64,000 bases of DNA, from contig NC_092575.1 in NCBI RefSeq assembly GCF_037975245.1, positions 3,673,501-3,737,500 of the forward strand, given 5' to 3'. Below the pieces are notes generated by a model. The model saw only the letters and a list, made by a program, of their open reading frames with translations. It had not been told where the DNA came from and did no database searches. The translations under genes and the position numbers were made by a program. Below, piece after piece: positions 40,856 to 54,043 of this stretch; position 1 is the first letter of the stretch, and each line of letters opens with the position of its first letter. The stretch is from Apostichopus japonicus. Lineage: Eukaryota > Echinodermata > Holothuroidea > Aspidochirotida > Stichopodidae.

Positions 40856-43815
40856 GTTTTCTTTCACGAGACTTTTTGCTTGGAAATTCAAACCCATCAA
40901 ATTAAGAAGAAAAAAACCCAATAAGATCATGTTTCCAAACATGTTACGCTTTCTGTTCATGCTTTGTCTGAACTTAAAATAATTTCTTGTCAAATCAGAT
41001 TCCTGAAATATATCATCGTGGCAGTTCACGTCAACCTACATTACCATTCAATGTGGCAACATTAATTCCCTACAGTGTTTCGGTTGACAAATTTAAGGAA
41101 TATTACAAGCGTTTATTTGAAAATGATGAATAATTGGTTAACGCAGTTTGTTTCTGCTCTGTATGGTTCCGTAATGTTGGTTGACAAGGCATGTAACGAA
41201 GGTGTTAAATAATCATAACTGTGGGATAGAAATACGTGACTAATAAATGCAAAAGGAATTGAACAGAATGTATTAAATCCTAACATTTTTTTAATACCAA
41301 TTTCTACTACATATAATATGAGGGAACTCTTTTTCACACGAATTTCATTCCCATCTGTGAGTTTTATAGAAGTTTTATTTGCATATATGCATATTCAATA
41401 TGTCGATACCTGCACGATATGATCAACCTGATCATAGAAACTGTCCGTTAAAGTGTCATTTGAGATATTAATTCATCTTTTGTTGCTTAAAACGTACACA
41501 TTATACATCAGTGATACGAGTGAGATTAACACTTAAACAGAAATGGTGTTAATAAACCAGAAATCGTGATATAAAATTTCAAGTCAAAAGAGAATATATG
41601 CATACCTGCCATTGAGTATGGAGGCAACTTTCATAAACGACATTTTCACAACGCTGCGTATATGGGTATTGTGTATCCAACGGATATGCTCGTAACTGTT
41701 AGTGAGCCTCCGTAGGTGTTTCAACGTTATTCCAGTATAGACCAGATAATCCGTGCTAGCGAGAAGTGACGTCTGTTGTCTTATAAAAAGTAACATCATC
41801 AATTACTTTGTTCGAAAGAATCTTTCAAATATGTTTAGAATTTAATGAAGATTTGTTCTTAAAACGGCGAATGCAATAGGACATGTGATTATGTGTGTGT
41901 ATGTGTGTGTGTGTGTAGATAGATTAATTTCACCAGTTCATTTTCATACTATAGATTATATACGGAGTCCTCAAGGTACTATACCGATAGTTCAAATTGT
42001 CCATGCTTTCTGTTATCATGGTAACAATTTTTTACATGTCGACATCTGATGTGGAAAATTTCACATTTTGCCTTAGTGTAGTTACGTGTTGTCTAGTTAC
42101 GTGTTATTTGGTAACTAATTGCACTTTATGCATTATCTACGTCAAGATATGAGTATCCGGCCAATTTTCACCAAGCTTCCATCCCACCGACCACTCATCC
42201 CCACCGTTCCCCTTCCCCACCGTAGTCTGTCATAAATATGTGTTTTAATGAACTGTTTAATTGATATGATTATTGAATTAACTAATTGTGCATGTCCGGT
42301 GCTTTAACATGATACAACTAACGGAATGACATACACCATTTAAAAAAAACAATCAGTTACAAAAACAAAACCCACACCGTGATGATGAATCTTACAGAAA
42401 TCTATACAGACAAAAAATGGTAAAATATTTCATGAAATATGTGAATATGATCAAAGAGTAAGAAGTAGTCCAGATGTTTGTTATTATGTGAAGTAGATAT
42501 TAAAACACAATTAGAAAAACAGAAGAAAAAAAATATATATATTTTTTTATAGAAAAAAATTCACTAATTTTTTTTATTTTTTATAATTGAAAACCCGAGT
42601 CTCATACGACTAGCAACAACGCGACACAGTGTGTCAAACTTCACATATACTTCCGGATTTCTCTTTGCTTGTCTCTTCCGTTTATTACGTTACATTACTT
42701 ATAGATTACTGATTGGTTTGTTTGTTTACGAAATGGACGGAAGCTTTTAATCTGTATCTACGATGCATCGTGTTTGACCAAAGGCGTCAATCATTAGTTG
42801 ACGGGATAAAGTTGCAGCATGGGCCAGTCTACTCTATATATACTCCTCTAGATACCGACAAAGATAAATGAGGGAGCCCAGAGAGAGAGAGAGAGAGAGA
42901 GAGCAGGAGAGTGTGTGAATGTGTGTCTGTATGTATGTGTATATATATCTGCTAGTCACGTGATGATTCATTTTGTCTTCTTTAGAGCGCAGAGCGCTCC
43001 TCTATATTTTTTTCCCTTTTTTTTGTCCTTAAAAATGCTCCGTGACTTGAGTCAACTACATGTGTCTTAATCAATACTGAACGGATTTTTGTCCCTTTGG
43101 CATTCAACAGATCTAAAATGTTCAGACACATGGAGTATATCATTGAGAGGCCGTTGAACCGTACTGGTGAAATATCTAGGATCACGTGACTTTATTTAGG
43201 ATGGCGATTGAGCCAATGGCAGTATAATACCGGAAGATACAGCCAACATTTTTCTTTTATATTTTACTGTAGAAAATATTTTAAAAAATGACATAGAATG
43301 AAAAGAAAAGATGAATATTTAAAAACCAAAAATATTGCAAAAATAAATAACTTAATAAAAGAATCATGGTTGAAGCGTTCAACTTAACAAGAAATATAAC
43401 CTGACATATCTTTCATATTCAAGAGATTTCAGAAATAATGTAAGTGGATTGTTTTTGATATGAAAATGGAAGACTTACTTGATCACAGTTATTTATAACA
43501 ATCATCTATTAGCAAGGTTTTTGAGAGTGAAGATTTATGAGTAGCTAAGGGGAAAAAGACATTTAACCACACAAAAAAATCCCCTTCTGCTGATGTTTCC
43601 ATTAACGAGATCCCGGGACCGCTGTGAGCGATTTTTATCATACTTTCTCTTGATGTGTGCTTAAGAAAAAAAACTAGTAAGCTGAAAAACCTGTAGAAAG
43701 AATTACAAGGTTGAAAACCATCCTCGAGTTACACGTTGCTTAAAACATATGAAATTTATTCACCTTTTTTTATTACTATTTTATTAAGGAATTTATCATC
43801 ATAAAACACACACTC
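40856..43815. other. No recognisable gene
   Basis: A (TG)n stretch near 41890-41917; short frames only. Confidence 0.5.
42880..42902. repeat. (GA)n microsatellite
   Basis: About 23 bp of GA, followed within 60 bp by TG-rich sequence. Confidence 0.93.
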
Positions 43816-44040
<225 letters not shown>

Positions 44041-45164
44041 CTCCTATGTTATGATATTGATAGCTAGTAAATGTATGCACCCACTCGAATATATGATGTA
44101 GGATTTAGCCTACTGTTGTTTCATCACCCTTAACATCCTATAAACTTTAGAGTTCATAAACTTGAAGAGCAAAACTGTCATTTCAAATTATTTGAAATAA
44201 AATTACGATTGTTTTCAATATTTCCAAATGGGTCATTTTTCATGTGATTAATAATAAGAGAAAACTATGAAATACCTTCTGGAAAACGAAATGTTGAAGA
44301 TGATCATATCAAAGTGTTTTACAAAATTTGCTGCACCGATGGCTCCGTGAAGGTCATTACAACGAGGAAATTGGACGATACTATTTTGATATAGGGATGT
44401 AAGTTACTACTTGGTGGCGATTTATAGTGTTACTCGAACCCATTTTTCGTCCACAAACAGTTATGAAAGAATAACAAGAAGAAAGCTGCTTTTGCGTTGC
44501 TGTTTTCAACAAGCTTTATCGTTTTGCTATGCTACCAACATTGTTATTATACATCGATTTCTTGTTGATACACATTATTTAGTCCTATACGGTCATAAAT
44601 GGTTTCTCTAGCACTTGAACACTTGAACACAAGTAGACGGACGCTCGTTCACGCAATGCATCGTATAATGTCAGCTATAGACCTGGTATTTCTTTTTCTT
44701 TTTTTGCCTTATTTCTTTCTCTTTTTTTGGGGGGGGGGGGGGCTTGGTGACCCCAACGTTCACATGATCAACTTGTCGACCTTCCAGTGGTGTATATTGT
44801 GACCAGGTGAAAGGGGTCTACGGTGAGGGGGAATAACTACGGTGAGGGGATACGGTGAGGGGTTAATTTGTATGATTAGCGTGTGCCTAAGGTTCGTTTG
44901 AAAATTGTAATAGTAATTTTTATGTTCATGATTTTCCAGATATTCGGCATTTTCTTTTACTCCCAATTTTTTGGCCACCCTCCATTAAAGTTTATTAAAA
45001 GGGTCGCGACCCCCAATTGCTTTACACTAGCAGATTATCTAGGCAATGTGAATGACGTTCTGGTCGGATAACTTTAGCCCTGAATCGTAATCTTGGACTG
45101 CTGTAAGATATTTCTAAGTTGATATCGTAGTAATCATAGTTATGTACATCCAGATGTAAACAAG
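44041..45164. other. No recognisable gene
   Basis: A G13-type run near 44730 and three short GGTGAGGGG units near 44820-44860. Confidence 0.5.
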
Positions 45165-45765
45165 CACCCGATTCTCATGGCTTTATCAGTTAAAACTGGT
45201 AAAGGTACCCTTTAATCAGTCAGTTAAAGGTGATGTTTGTGTTAATTTCTTATCATGCATGTGTAACAATTATGAGAAGGACTTACAAACAGAACATACT
45301 AAATACACAATCACATGCATAATAATTGACTGGACTAACCAGACTTCTCTTCTAAAGGTTTCGCCGATAATTCTGTCCACGTTTTAACAGTAAGTGGATG
45401 ACACTTTACTGCATGCAAAATGCTTACAATCTGCAATTTGAACCTTCTTTACAAGATATTCTTACTAGTCAAAACATAGGGACAGTTGCTTAGACTCCTA
45501 ACCGGTCATTAGTTGAAACATGACTTTGAGTAATGAATTCGTCTATTAGTAATTTTTCCACAGTAGCATCTGCTGACAGGTCTAACATGTGTTACGGTGT
45601 TATAACACACTTCTGTTTATATTGATTAACGGTGGTCCCTTACAGTACAAACTGATCAAGCCATGTACATTGGGTGAAACAGAGGTGTCTTCTGTGACGA
45701 AGGAGTGCTTCATACAAGGTACTTACGAATGGGGAAAAAATAATGCACTCGTTGCAACGTATCAC
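45165..45765 (+). repeat. Dispersed repeat, copy B
   Basis: Plus-strand partner of the 9.5-10.1 kb repeat. An open frame at 45589-46092 begins inside it with M-L-R-C-Y-N-T-L, the same start as a minus-strand frame at 9535-9735. The two frames diverge after about 15 residues and the second half of the 45.6 kb frame lies outside the repeat, so a conserved protein is not supported. Confidence 0.7.
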
Positions 45766-46276
45766 AAACGACTGACAATGGAGGCTGGACCTTGTACCCC
45801 ACCCCTCCCCTTCTCCCCCTTATACACACCACTGTATATGACGCATGGGATCTTGGCAATAACTTTTCATTCAATATATATACATAAAATATTAAAAAAG
45901 GAACAAGCTTTGAGGAAGTACTCAGCGATGAATTTTATTCGACCAAGGAATCAAAGAAAAATATACGTACAAAGAAAACATCGAACTTTAAACTTTGCAG
46001 TACTAACGTTATATTTGCACCGTACTACTTATAAATACATTGTAATGTATTTATGGCATCGTAGGCCTACGGCATTTTTGTTGAATTGTTAATGATCCCG
46101 TATTGTTAATAGTTACATTATTTACACCCATTATATGTGTATGCAATAAACGCATATACCATTTCCCTCAAATTTATGGGTTCCACGAAATAGAAAGCAA
46201 ATGTGGGAACATTTAAAGCTCCTTAAATGAGTTATTCATCGCCCCCTACATAGGTATACAATCATAATTTACATAC
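45766..46276. other. No recognisable feature
   Basis: Unique sequence between dispersed repeat copy B and the 46.3 kb transposon. Confidence 0.5.
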
Positions 46277-46282
46277 AATTCC

Positions 46283-46775
46283 CAGGGATGTGCTCAGGAT
46301 TTCATGAGTGCCGGGTATACTGATCGCCGTCCTGGGGGAGGGTTCTAAGGGGGAGGGGGTGTCCCCTCCCCTTTGAGCAATGTTTCGATTTTTGGTGCTC
46401 AGATGCCAAATGCTTGTACTTGTGTAGCTTTTTAAGCACATACACAAGTACTAGTTTTGCTAACATTTTACAATTTTTTTTTAGTGAAATATATTACGTA
46501 CCTGGTAAAAGTTATTAGTTTGTTTCAAAGAGATGTTACAAGGGACCGATTGAGAGCCGTAAGTAATGTTTCTCGCATGCGTAACTGATGCATCATTAGT
46601 CTGTATGATTTTGGCGTAGGCTAGTCCCAAGTTATGTTGAATATATTGTTAGGAAGTCGGGATATTAGATGAAAATAGTGCTGGGCGGGATTCACGATTT
46701 TTAAGACAGTGCTGGGCGGTAATTTTTAGTGCTGGGCGGGGCCTCCCAGTGCCGCCCAGTGTGGGCACGTCCCTG
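46283..46775. mobile_element. Non-autonomous DNA transposon with intact ends, hAT-like
   Basis: The left end CAGGGATGTGCTCA and the reverse complement of the right end, CAGGGACGTGCCCA, match at 12 of 14 positions. The element is flanked by a perfect 6-bp direct repeat AATTCC (46277-46282 and 46776-46781). Subterminal copies of AGTGCTGGGCGG occur at about 46677, 46708 and 46728, with an inverted copy near 46752, a layout typical of transposase-binding repeats in hAT elements. At 493 bp with no transposase ORF it would depend on an enzyme encoded elsewhere. The hAT assignment rests on the CAGGG termini and is not certain. Confidence 0.75.
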
Positions 46776-46781
46776 AATTCC

Positions 46782-49500
46782 TCATGTATCAGTTCCGCGA
46801 CAGAAATATTAATATAAACATCTCCCAAGGTATGTATTTAGCGACGTAGGAAACAGAAAGAAGTTGGCATACACTAAGACTGAACGCACATTTCATTCCT
46901 ATCAACTTTAAAATACATGTAACATGAAAACATACACACAACTCCACAGTGTGGGCTTGTGACGAAGCAACAGGCAGATGGAATTAGAATATATTTAACG
47001 CAGACTGCCTTTGTATCATCATTTATGATGCACAATCATAACATTCATAACGGGTACAACTCTCAAAGTGTGAGCTGGAAAATTGAGGGTATGCATGACT
47101 GCACGTGTCTCATTTCAAAGAGAAAATATTAAGACATCTGAAAGACCTATGCTGACTGCGTCTTGACTTCCTCTCAGGAAAGTATTAAAAATGGAGACAA
47201 GCGCAATAATTTAAGAAAGGAGGGGGTGTGTGGCCCTGGGGTCATGGATATGGAATCTTAAGTAGGGGGAGTAAGGGGTCATCTCCTCCAGGTATAATGC
47301 AATTTAGACGACAAATGGTGCATTGAATAGGTCTTTATAGTGGCGTATCCAGGATATTTCGATTCGGTCGCGTGAGTAGGGGGGGGGGGGTTGGTTTACT
47401 AGAGGACAGCTGCAACTGATCTAGGGGAAATGGGGCAGTAACGTACACAGGATTTAAACCATGTGGGAGGCAAGGCAAATTCTAAATGAATGAAGGATTT
47501 CATAAAGTAGGTAACGGGGGGGGGGGGGGGTATTACTGGGGTAGTTGAAGGCGTCTACCATTTATTGAGTGGGGTCCTACCCCAGAAAATAAACATTCAA
47601 TTTTGGATGTCAAATTTCGCATTCTGAAGCATACTTAGACTAGATATTAGGTCTATAAATTAGGTCTAAACTCAAAGTTATGCAAATTAGATCTTTTTCA
47701 TTTCTTGTGTGACGTTGAAAAGTGGTGGGGTTGTACACAGCGCTTCCACCCCCCCCCTCCCCCACCTGGGAGGGAAATAAATATTTGAGAGGAAACTGAT
47801 ATGAGAATAACTAATACCAAACTAACGCGGGACTACTTCTCCGATACGCTGCCAAGTTTCTCTTCCCCGTATATATATGATGAGTACAAAATGCGTTTTC
47901 ACCAGTCTATACGATATTTTAACTCAACCAACGCACAACAAATCACACACATAATATATATGACGCGTAATGCGCGTGCTTGCATACGGAATCTTTAAGA
48001 CAACGAACTTTTATCCCTTTGTCAATGGCCGAGTAATTGCATCAAATAATGGATGGCACCATTAATGGTTATGTGATGTCAGCCCTGTCACTCATTAAGA
48101 CTTGTAATACCCCATTAATTAACCTTATCTAAATAAAGACATCTTTGTTCCTAATGAGATATAAATCATTGGTTGATTAAGACACTGCGCTGATGTGTAT
48201 GTAGGTGGCAACAATATATTGTTATTTCATCTGTAATCTTACTATGTATGCCTGAACTGTTTATGATTGTATCATTAAAGTAGCTTATGTTGACTTAATT
48301 TAATGACGCGTTTTTTTTAAGGTCATTACTACGCCTTGCGATCAAATTTGTTGTAATTATGCTATATAAACTTTGGTAACAAGCAGGTAGATCTACAAAT
48401 GATAGAGAACTTAATCAGGAGGGAAACGAAATTCTTAATGAATGTAGTCGAATCATTGGATATAATGTTGATACTTCATTAAATTAAATGTCCCTAACAC
48501 TAACTGAAAATATATAATAATGTTATAATCTATGCGAAATAAGTCATATGGTTTGCAGCTTTTCTCGTTTGTAGCTTCTTTTGGTTTTCAGCTTCTTTTC
48601 TCGTAATGGGCTCATTTAGTGGAAAGTTATTTCAAATGGATAAAAGGTTGGCCAAACAAAGCCCCCCTCCCTCCTCCCCCCCCAAAAAAAATCCCCTTTT
48701 ATATTATGATATACAAAATAGAGAAAAAGACACCTTGCTTTGTTCGGACAAATTCGAACACCATATATCTCAAACTAGAAGCTTTATTCAGATGAGTAGC
48801 TACCGACTGCATGACTTTATGGAATCGTGTAACAGCCATTTTGGATATGATATGGTCGTTCTATTCTTTCCCATTGTAACTTCCCAAAGACCATTTAAGA
48901 TGGGAAAACCATTGACTGCTAATGAGATTTACTTATGCTTTGGCTAGCATGTCATTGCTTTCAATGACCAATGACCACATTTTGGAACCGCCATCTGAAA
49001 GTTTTTTCGTTTTCATAACATTGCTTTATTAATGTAGTGCGCGTGCGCGCTACAATATTGGCATTACTGGCCAAGTGAACGATACCTACATGACTGGACG
49101 TTGAAACTTAAAGTTTTATATAGTCTCTGCACATTTGCAGTTTCAGAGGCTAGCTGCGTAGCCAACTTATTCTGAGCCTGTAACGGCGCTCACAAGCGTC
49201 CTCACTGTGTAGGTACCTACATAACCATACTCCCTGGTGCATTGTCCACCCAAAAAATAACACCATGAACAACCGAAAAGTTCTTCCTAATACTGTAAGC
49301 AATCCACGCGCACTACAATACTGCGTATTAACAGGCAAATACAGTTCTAGTTTGTTTTATGAATTTAACTTTTTGTGACAAATGACTTTATGACAATGGG
49401 TTTAACAACGTTGAGTATTTGCCTGTGATTATAAAACTGAGTTGAAATGTGTTTTAACTTCACAGGGAAATGCTATATCAGGTTAATGATAAACTAGTTT
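46782..49500. other. No recognisable gene; G/C-run-rich stretch at 47.2-47.8 kb
   Basis: At 47210-47770 several G or C homopolymers sit beside transposon-end-like words such as GTGGCGTATCCAGGAT (about 47341). This may be a decayed DNA transposon, but no matching end or target duplication was found. The 113-codon frame at 48606-48947 has no recognised domain. Confidence 0.4.
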
Positions 49501-49557
49501 TATTTAATTATATGTATATCTATATATAAATATATAAATATCTATATATATATATTC

Positions 49558-49616
<59 letters not shown>
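49501..49616. repeat. (TA)n microsatellite
   Basis: Impure TATATCTATATA, then nearly 60 bp of pure TA at 49558-49616. Confidence 0.95.
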
Positions 49617-49619
<3 letters not shown>

Positions 49620-50935
49620 ATTAATTCCAAATAACAATAAAATTAACACTTTTGACCCAAATATCATGAACATTGCTGACGTTGTTAGAGAATTGTAAAG
49701 GACTTCTTATCAGAGGACATACCCCTCCCCAAACCCACCCCTCCTCACCCTAACAACTTCCATTTTAGTACCGAACTTCCATCGAGTGATAAAATGTTTG
49801 CTTACATAATTATAAGGTCCACACTGGGATTCTATTTTATATTGAAAATCAAGTTATCTCCTTCACGCAGTCTGGTAGACTGTTTTGTGAATAAATTACC
49901 CCCCCCCCCCCCGCCACCTCCTGCTCTCCCCCTCTCTAATTTCTACAATATTATGCATGTTGGCCTATATGGAGAAACCATCCTTAGCTAGAAGCGATCT
50001 ACTTTCATTTAAGGTTACGTGAAACAGATTAATATTTAGGGAATTTCCTTCCATAAAGTATTCTTACAACTGTTAACTATTGTTTAGCCCTTTTCAAATT
50101 TGTCATATTTGACATCAGATGAATTCTAACAAGTCCTACCAATTTCTTACAACCTGATACCTCTTGTCTTCCTTCAAAAGCCAAACAAAAAATACAAACG
50201 AAGGAAACATCACAAGTGTATTAGAAGAACACTCCAAGGCCTTTTTAGCAATTGCGTTGTCAATCGACCCAATATTATGAAGTATCTAACTCCTTGACAA
50301 AACGTCATCCCTTCTTGGGACATCAAATTACAGAAGAATTTAAGGGATTTGGGGATAAATATTTGGTACCTCCAACAGTTTATACTTGACACAGAAACTA
50401 TCCTTCGAAAACGTTAAAAGAATCAAATAAAAGTAAGAAAGAAAGCGGGGGAAAAAAGAGAGGCTCGCGCATAGTTTTTGTCCGCACGATATCAGAATTT
50501 ATTTATATGTTCATTATGTACTCCCTGTCCATTCATTTCTCGTCCATTCCAAGTTTGTTAATAATCCACTTTTGTGTGTGAGTATGAGTGTGTGTGTATG
50601 TGTGTTTGTTTGTGTGCGAAGGGAGAGAGAGCATCACCGCTTCCGGGCGTGGTTGAATTAGGTTAGATTTCCTTTGGCGGGAAATGTACGGTAAATAACA
50701 CGCGGTGAGCGTTTGAGATTGTGATAGGATCCATTCGATCTGGGTAAATAACGTGCTTACACAGTCCTATATATCTTGTTAACACTTCAAAAGTAGAAGA
50801 AGAAATACGAAAGAGGAGCATGTTATCTCACTGTGATTTTTGGCGGTTTATGGTTTGAGTGGCGAAAAAAAAAGAAAAAACTAGAAAAGTAACGTAACGG
50901 TTCATGCATGTACTCTTCAACTATTGGCTTATAGT
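49617..50935. other. No recognisable gene
   Basis: A C13-type run near 49898 and TG-rich sequence near 50575-50610. Confidence 0.5.
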
Positions 50936-50988
50936 GTATGTATGCGTGTGTATGTATGTGTGTGTATGTATGTATATATATATGTATA

Positions 50989-51069
<81 letters not shown>

Positions 51070-51084
51070 GTATATATATATATA
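50936..51084. repeat. (TG)n to (TA)n compound microsatellite abutting the tRNA-like tandem
   Basis: GTGTATGTATG units grade into TATATATG and TA. It ends exactly where the first 374-bp unit begins, so it may be the expanded AT tail of a lost preceding unit. Confidence 0.9.
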
Positions 51085-51275
51085 GTATCTCTTTCGAGAT
51101 CCGGCTTTAGGAATCACAAATGATTTCGAGTTGGTCAGCATCATGTTTGATCTCTATAGAGTAAGGCAAAATATGTCACCAAAAACAGAACTAGTATTGT
51201 TCGATACAGGTGACAAACGCCTACGGTGGAATTACGACCTTCCTTACCGGTTTCGAACCCCTGGACATACAATCA

Positions 51276-51347
51276 GCGTCCATAGCCTAGTGGTAAGTGT
51301 GTCCGCGTACAGAGCGGAAGGCCCGTGGTTCGAATCCCGGTGAAGGC
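51276..51347 (+). repeat. tRNA-like core of tandem unit 1
   Basis: The acceptor strand GCGTCCA is opposed to TGAAGGC. There is an A-box TAGCCTAGTGG, a perfect 5-bp anticodon stem (TCCGC and GCGGA) with loop GTACAGA (nominal anticodon ACA), and a perfect B-box GGTTCGAATCC. The D loop is altered (GGTAAGTGT instead of GGTTAGGGT). The T stem needs a bulge. A pol III-type repeat promoter is more likely than a working tRNA. Confidence 0.7.
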
Positions 51348-51649
51348 TGAAAGTTTTTTCACTGTTCTTGATTTTCCAACTCATTACAATTTTCATTTAT
51401 ATATATTCATTTGCCTTTGTCGTTTACCTCCATTGCATTAACATCAAGTCTGTTCAAAGTATCTCTTTCGAGATCCGGCTTTAGGAATCACAAATGATTT
51501 CGAGTTGGTCAGCATCATGTTTGATCTCTATAGAGTAAGGCAAAATATGTCACCAAAAACAGAACTAGTATTGTTCGATACAGGTGACAAACGCCTACAG
51601 TGGAATTACGACCTTCCTTACCGGTTTCGAACCTCTGGACATACAATCA

Positions 51650-51721
51650 GCGTCCATAGCCTAGTGGTTAGGGTGTCCGCGTACAGAGCGGAAGGCCCGT
51701 GGTTCGAATCCCGGTGGAGGC
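51650..51721 (+). repeat. tRNA-like core of tandem unit 2
   Basis: 72 nt with acceptor strands GCGTCCA and TGGAGGC pairing at six of seven positions. The A-box is TAGCCTAGTGG with GGTTAGGG in the D arm, the anticodon stem TCCGC/GCGGA is perfect, and the B-box GGTTCGAATCC is perfect. The nominal anticodon ACA would read a Cys codon, but normal animal tRNA-Cys uses GCA. The repeat context argues for a tRNA-derived element. It is the best preserved core of the family in this window. Confidence 0.72.
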
Positions 51722-51790
51722 TGAAAGTTTTTTCACTGTTCTTGATTTTCCAACTCATTACAATTTTCATTTATATATATATATATACAC

Positions 51791-52908
51791 ATATAGATAT
51801 ATATATATATATACACCCACTATGTAATTACTCTGTGGGGTTGTGGTCCATATCCTTTGCCTTGTTACCGATACTTTATAATACCTTAATACCTTAAATT
51901 TGTGGAATATACCATATATGTTGTCAACTTCAAACTAAAAAAGAAAAAGCGTCTAACCGAAATTGGTCTATATATATATAAAATTTTAAAAAAAAGACAC
52001 ATATATAAAGAGTCTTCATCAAGCTTTAAAGAATCTCATAACTGAATCTAAACTTAATGTGTTTATTTTGCGGGTAATTTTAACTAAGCATTTACATGAT
52101 TTATGATTGATGTATTATCACTATCGTAATCATTTACGAAATATCTAAAAAACCAAATAATAATAATAATGTATAAAGTGTTTAGATAATCATCAACAGT
52201 TGAATCTTTCAACCAAAACTACAGAAGTCACGTTCTTTTCGTGCCTTCCTCCTCTCTACTTTATCCCCATGGCTAAACACGAACAGGGACAGAATACTGA
52301 GATGCTAGGTTAACACTGATTAATCGTCCATGTTCGGTCATTCGTGATCTTCCTGGAACGGCACGCTATTATGAACCACGCTAATTACGAGTAAATTGAT
52401 AAACCGCTAAGTACAATTTTGATTACAAACGGAGACATTCATAATCACAAAACATTCGTCCCCCCTCCTCCCCCCCCCCCGCTTTATGTTTTCCAAGAGC
52501 CTGAATGAGGGGTATGAATTAGATATCACAAAGATATAGGCCAATACAGGTCAATCTTGGGTCAAAAGAATTGTGTATTTGTTTGTATTTGGTGAGGAAT
52601 TTAGTCCGATATGTTGAATGATTTGCCCTAAATTAGGACTGAGTTCGAAATTACAACGACTTACATTCTAGCATTGATATGTTAATCTTAGAGATACATG
52701 TCAGGACTTGTAAACGGTTCCTGTACAATAACAACACGAAGAAAAAAAAAATTGACAGTGGTTGATAAATTTACCTTTGTGTTGCATCGGAGTAACTGAC
52801 ATAGGCTAATATTTCACGTGGTAGGCTAAGTAGTCCAGCCACTCTAATAAATGAACCTCAGATGTTTGAAGGAAATTTCCTCAAAAACTTACAGTGGTAT
52901 ATAGAAAT
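51791..52908. other. No recognisable gene
   Basis: C runs near 52460-52482; otherwise unique AT-rich sequence. Confidence 0.5.
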
Positions 52909-53548
52909 CAGGCGCGGATCTAGAGGGGTGGTCCAGGGGGTCCGGACCCCCCTGCTCTTGCCCCCCCCCCACAAAAAAGAACAAAAAAAGAGAACAAAAA
53001 AAGAGAACAAAAAAAGAGAACAAAAAAAGAGAACAAAAAGAGAGAGAGGTGCTTTGTATGGCTAAATTGAAGGGGGTTCCCTGTTGTACTTAATTATCCA
53101 AGAATTTCACAATGGATAGAGGGAAACCCACTCCCCTTAGACCCTAGGATCACTGGAGGCCAAACTCCTCACCCTTCCAGAATCCTGGATCCGGCCCTGC
53201 ATCAAACAGTGGTGACAGAACGGGAGGGGGATTGGGGGCTAAAGGCATTATGATTTTTGTATCATCTCAACTCATCTGATATGTATTACCATATTTCATA
53301 GATTGTTTTTTTCTCATCAATTGAGAAATTGCAGACATGAGATCCATATTTTCAGGCTAGGTATATGCAGCTTAGAATACTCGGGAAGTGCCGTTTCCGG
53401 CCATCTGGGGGGGTTTGTAAAGCCAAAAATTTTCTGGTACGCTCCGCGCCAACCGATGGTGGCGCTCCGCTTAGATAGTCTTACGTTCAGTCGCGGCTGG
53501 ACCAGTCAGACCCCCCCCCCCCTGTCAAAAATCCTGCATCCGCCCCTG
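52909..53548. mobile_element. Second non-autonomous DNA transposon, hAT-like, possibly composite
   Basis: The left end CAGGCGCGGATCTAG and the right end (reverse complement CAGGGGCGGATGCAG) are similar. They are flanked by a 5-bp direct repeat GAAAT (52904-52908 and 53549-53553). A further end-like sequence lies inside at about 53180-53199 (reverse complement CAGGGCCGGATCCAGGATT), suggesting a nested or rearranged copy. The 640 bp hold a 16-bp palindrome GGGGGTCCGGACCCCC (52936-52951), C runs and a 13-bp A-rich minisatellite. No transposase is visible. Confidence 0.55.
52980..53045. repeat. 13-bp A-rich minisatellite inside the transposon relic
   Basis: About five units of AACAAAAAAAGAG in a row, directly after a C10 run. 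It is a simple expansion; the lysine/glutamate-rich ORF over it is a by-product. Confidence 0.85.
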
Positions 53549-54043
53549 GAAATAATATCTGGACTGAAAACATTATTTCTTTTTACGGTCTTAGCATTTC
53601 GAAATTAATTCACTTTTATTAATATTATAACTGAACGTGCCAAATTTATAATTTTTAAAATTAACATAAGAAGTTCCCGCAGGATCTATATAAACTAGCG
53701 TCGCGGAAGACAAATAACCAACCAGACAAACAGACAAACTATAAAAAAACTTTGAAGAATCCTGTCTCTTGCTTCTTCATAAGTTAAACACATCAAAAAT
53801 GTCCCCAACGGTATTTTAACGTGAGATGTAGGCTTCCTGGCCACTTTAGCTTTAACAACTCTTTAGTTCATATTTTCAGACAACCTCAAGTGTTCTCATT
53901 ATCAAATAGAAGTGGAACGTATCCAATAAACCTTCCATTGGCCTTCATATTATTATGTCTACCAGAATATGAATTTGTTTTCTTCTTAATTGTCTATCGC
54001 AACAAACAAAACCCACACAATAAATAAACAACCCATGACCACT
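53549..54043. other. No recognisable feature
   Basis: Unique sequence between the transposon relic and the inverted tRNA-like repeat copy. Confidence 0.5.

Larger units (their letters stand above)
51085..51790 (+). repeat. 374-bp tandem pair of tRNA-like composite repeats
   Basis: Unit 1 starts at GTATCTCTTTCGAG (51085) and unit 2 at the same motif (51459), a period of 374 bp with near identity. Each unit has about 190 bp of non-tRNA sequence, a tRNA-like core, a GAAAGTTTTTTCACTG tail, an AT tract and, in unit 1, a TTTGCCTTTGTCGTTTACC tail that runs into TCTGTTCAAAGTATCTC of unit 2. Unit 2 ends in a TA tract near 51790. Long ORFs across both units simply restate the repeat, so no protein is inferred. 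Confidence 0.85.

Noticed and set aside
45589-46092. 167-codon ORF starting in a dispersed repeat
   Set aside because: It crosses the repeat boundary and the homologous copy at 9.5 kb diverges in frame after about 15 residues.
51650-51721. Functional tRNA-Cys gene with anticodon ACA
   Set aside because: Unusual anticodon, irregular T stem, acceptor mismatch and membership in a multi-copy repeat.
51131-51897. Two near-identical ORFs of 70 and 130 codons sharing a long N-terminus
   Set aside because: The identity reflects the 374-bp DNA repeat; the frame runs through the tRNA-like core and is not a protein family.
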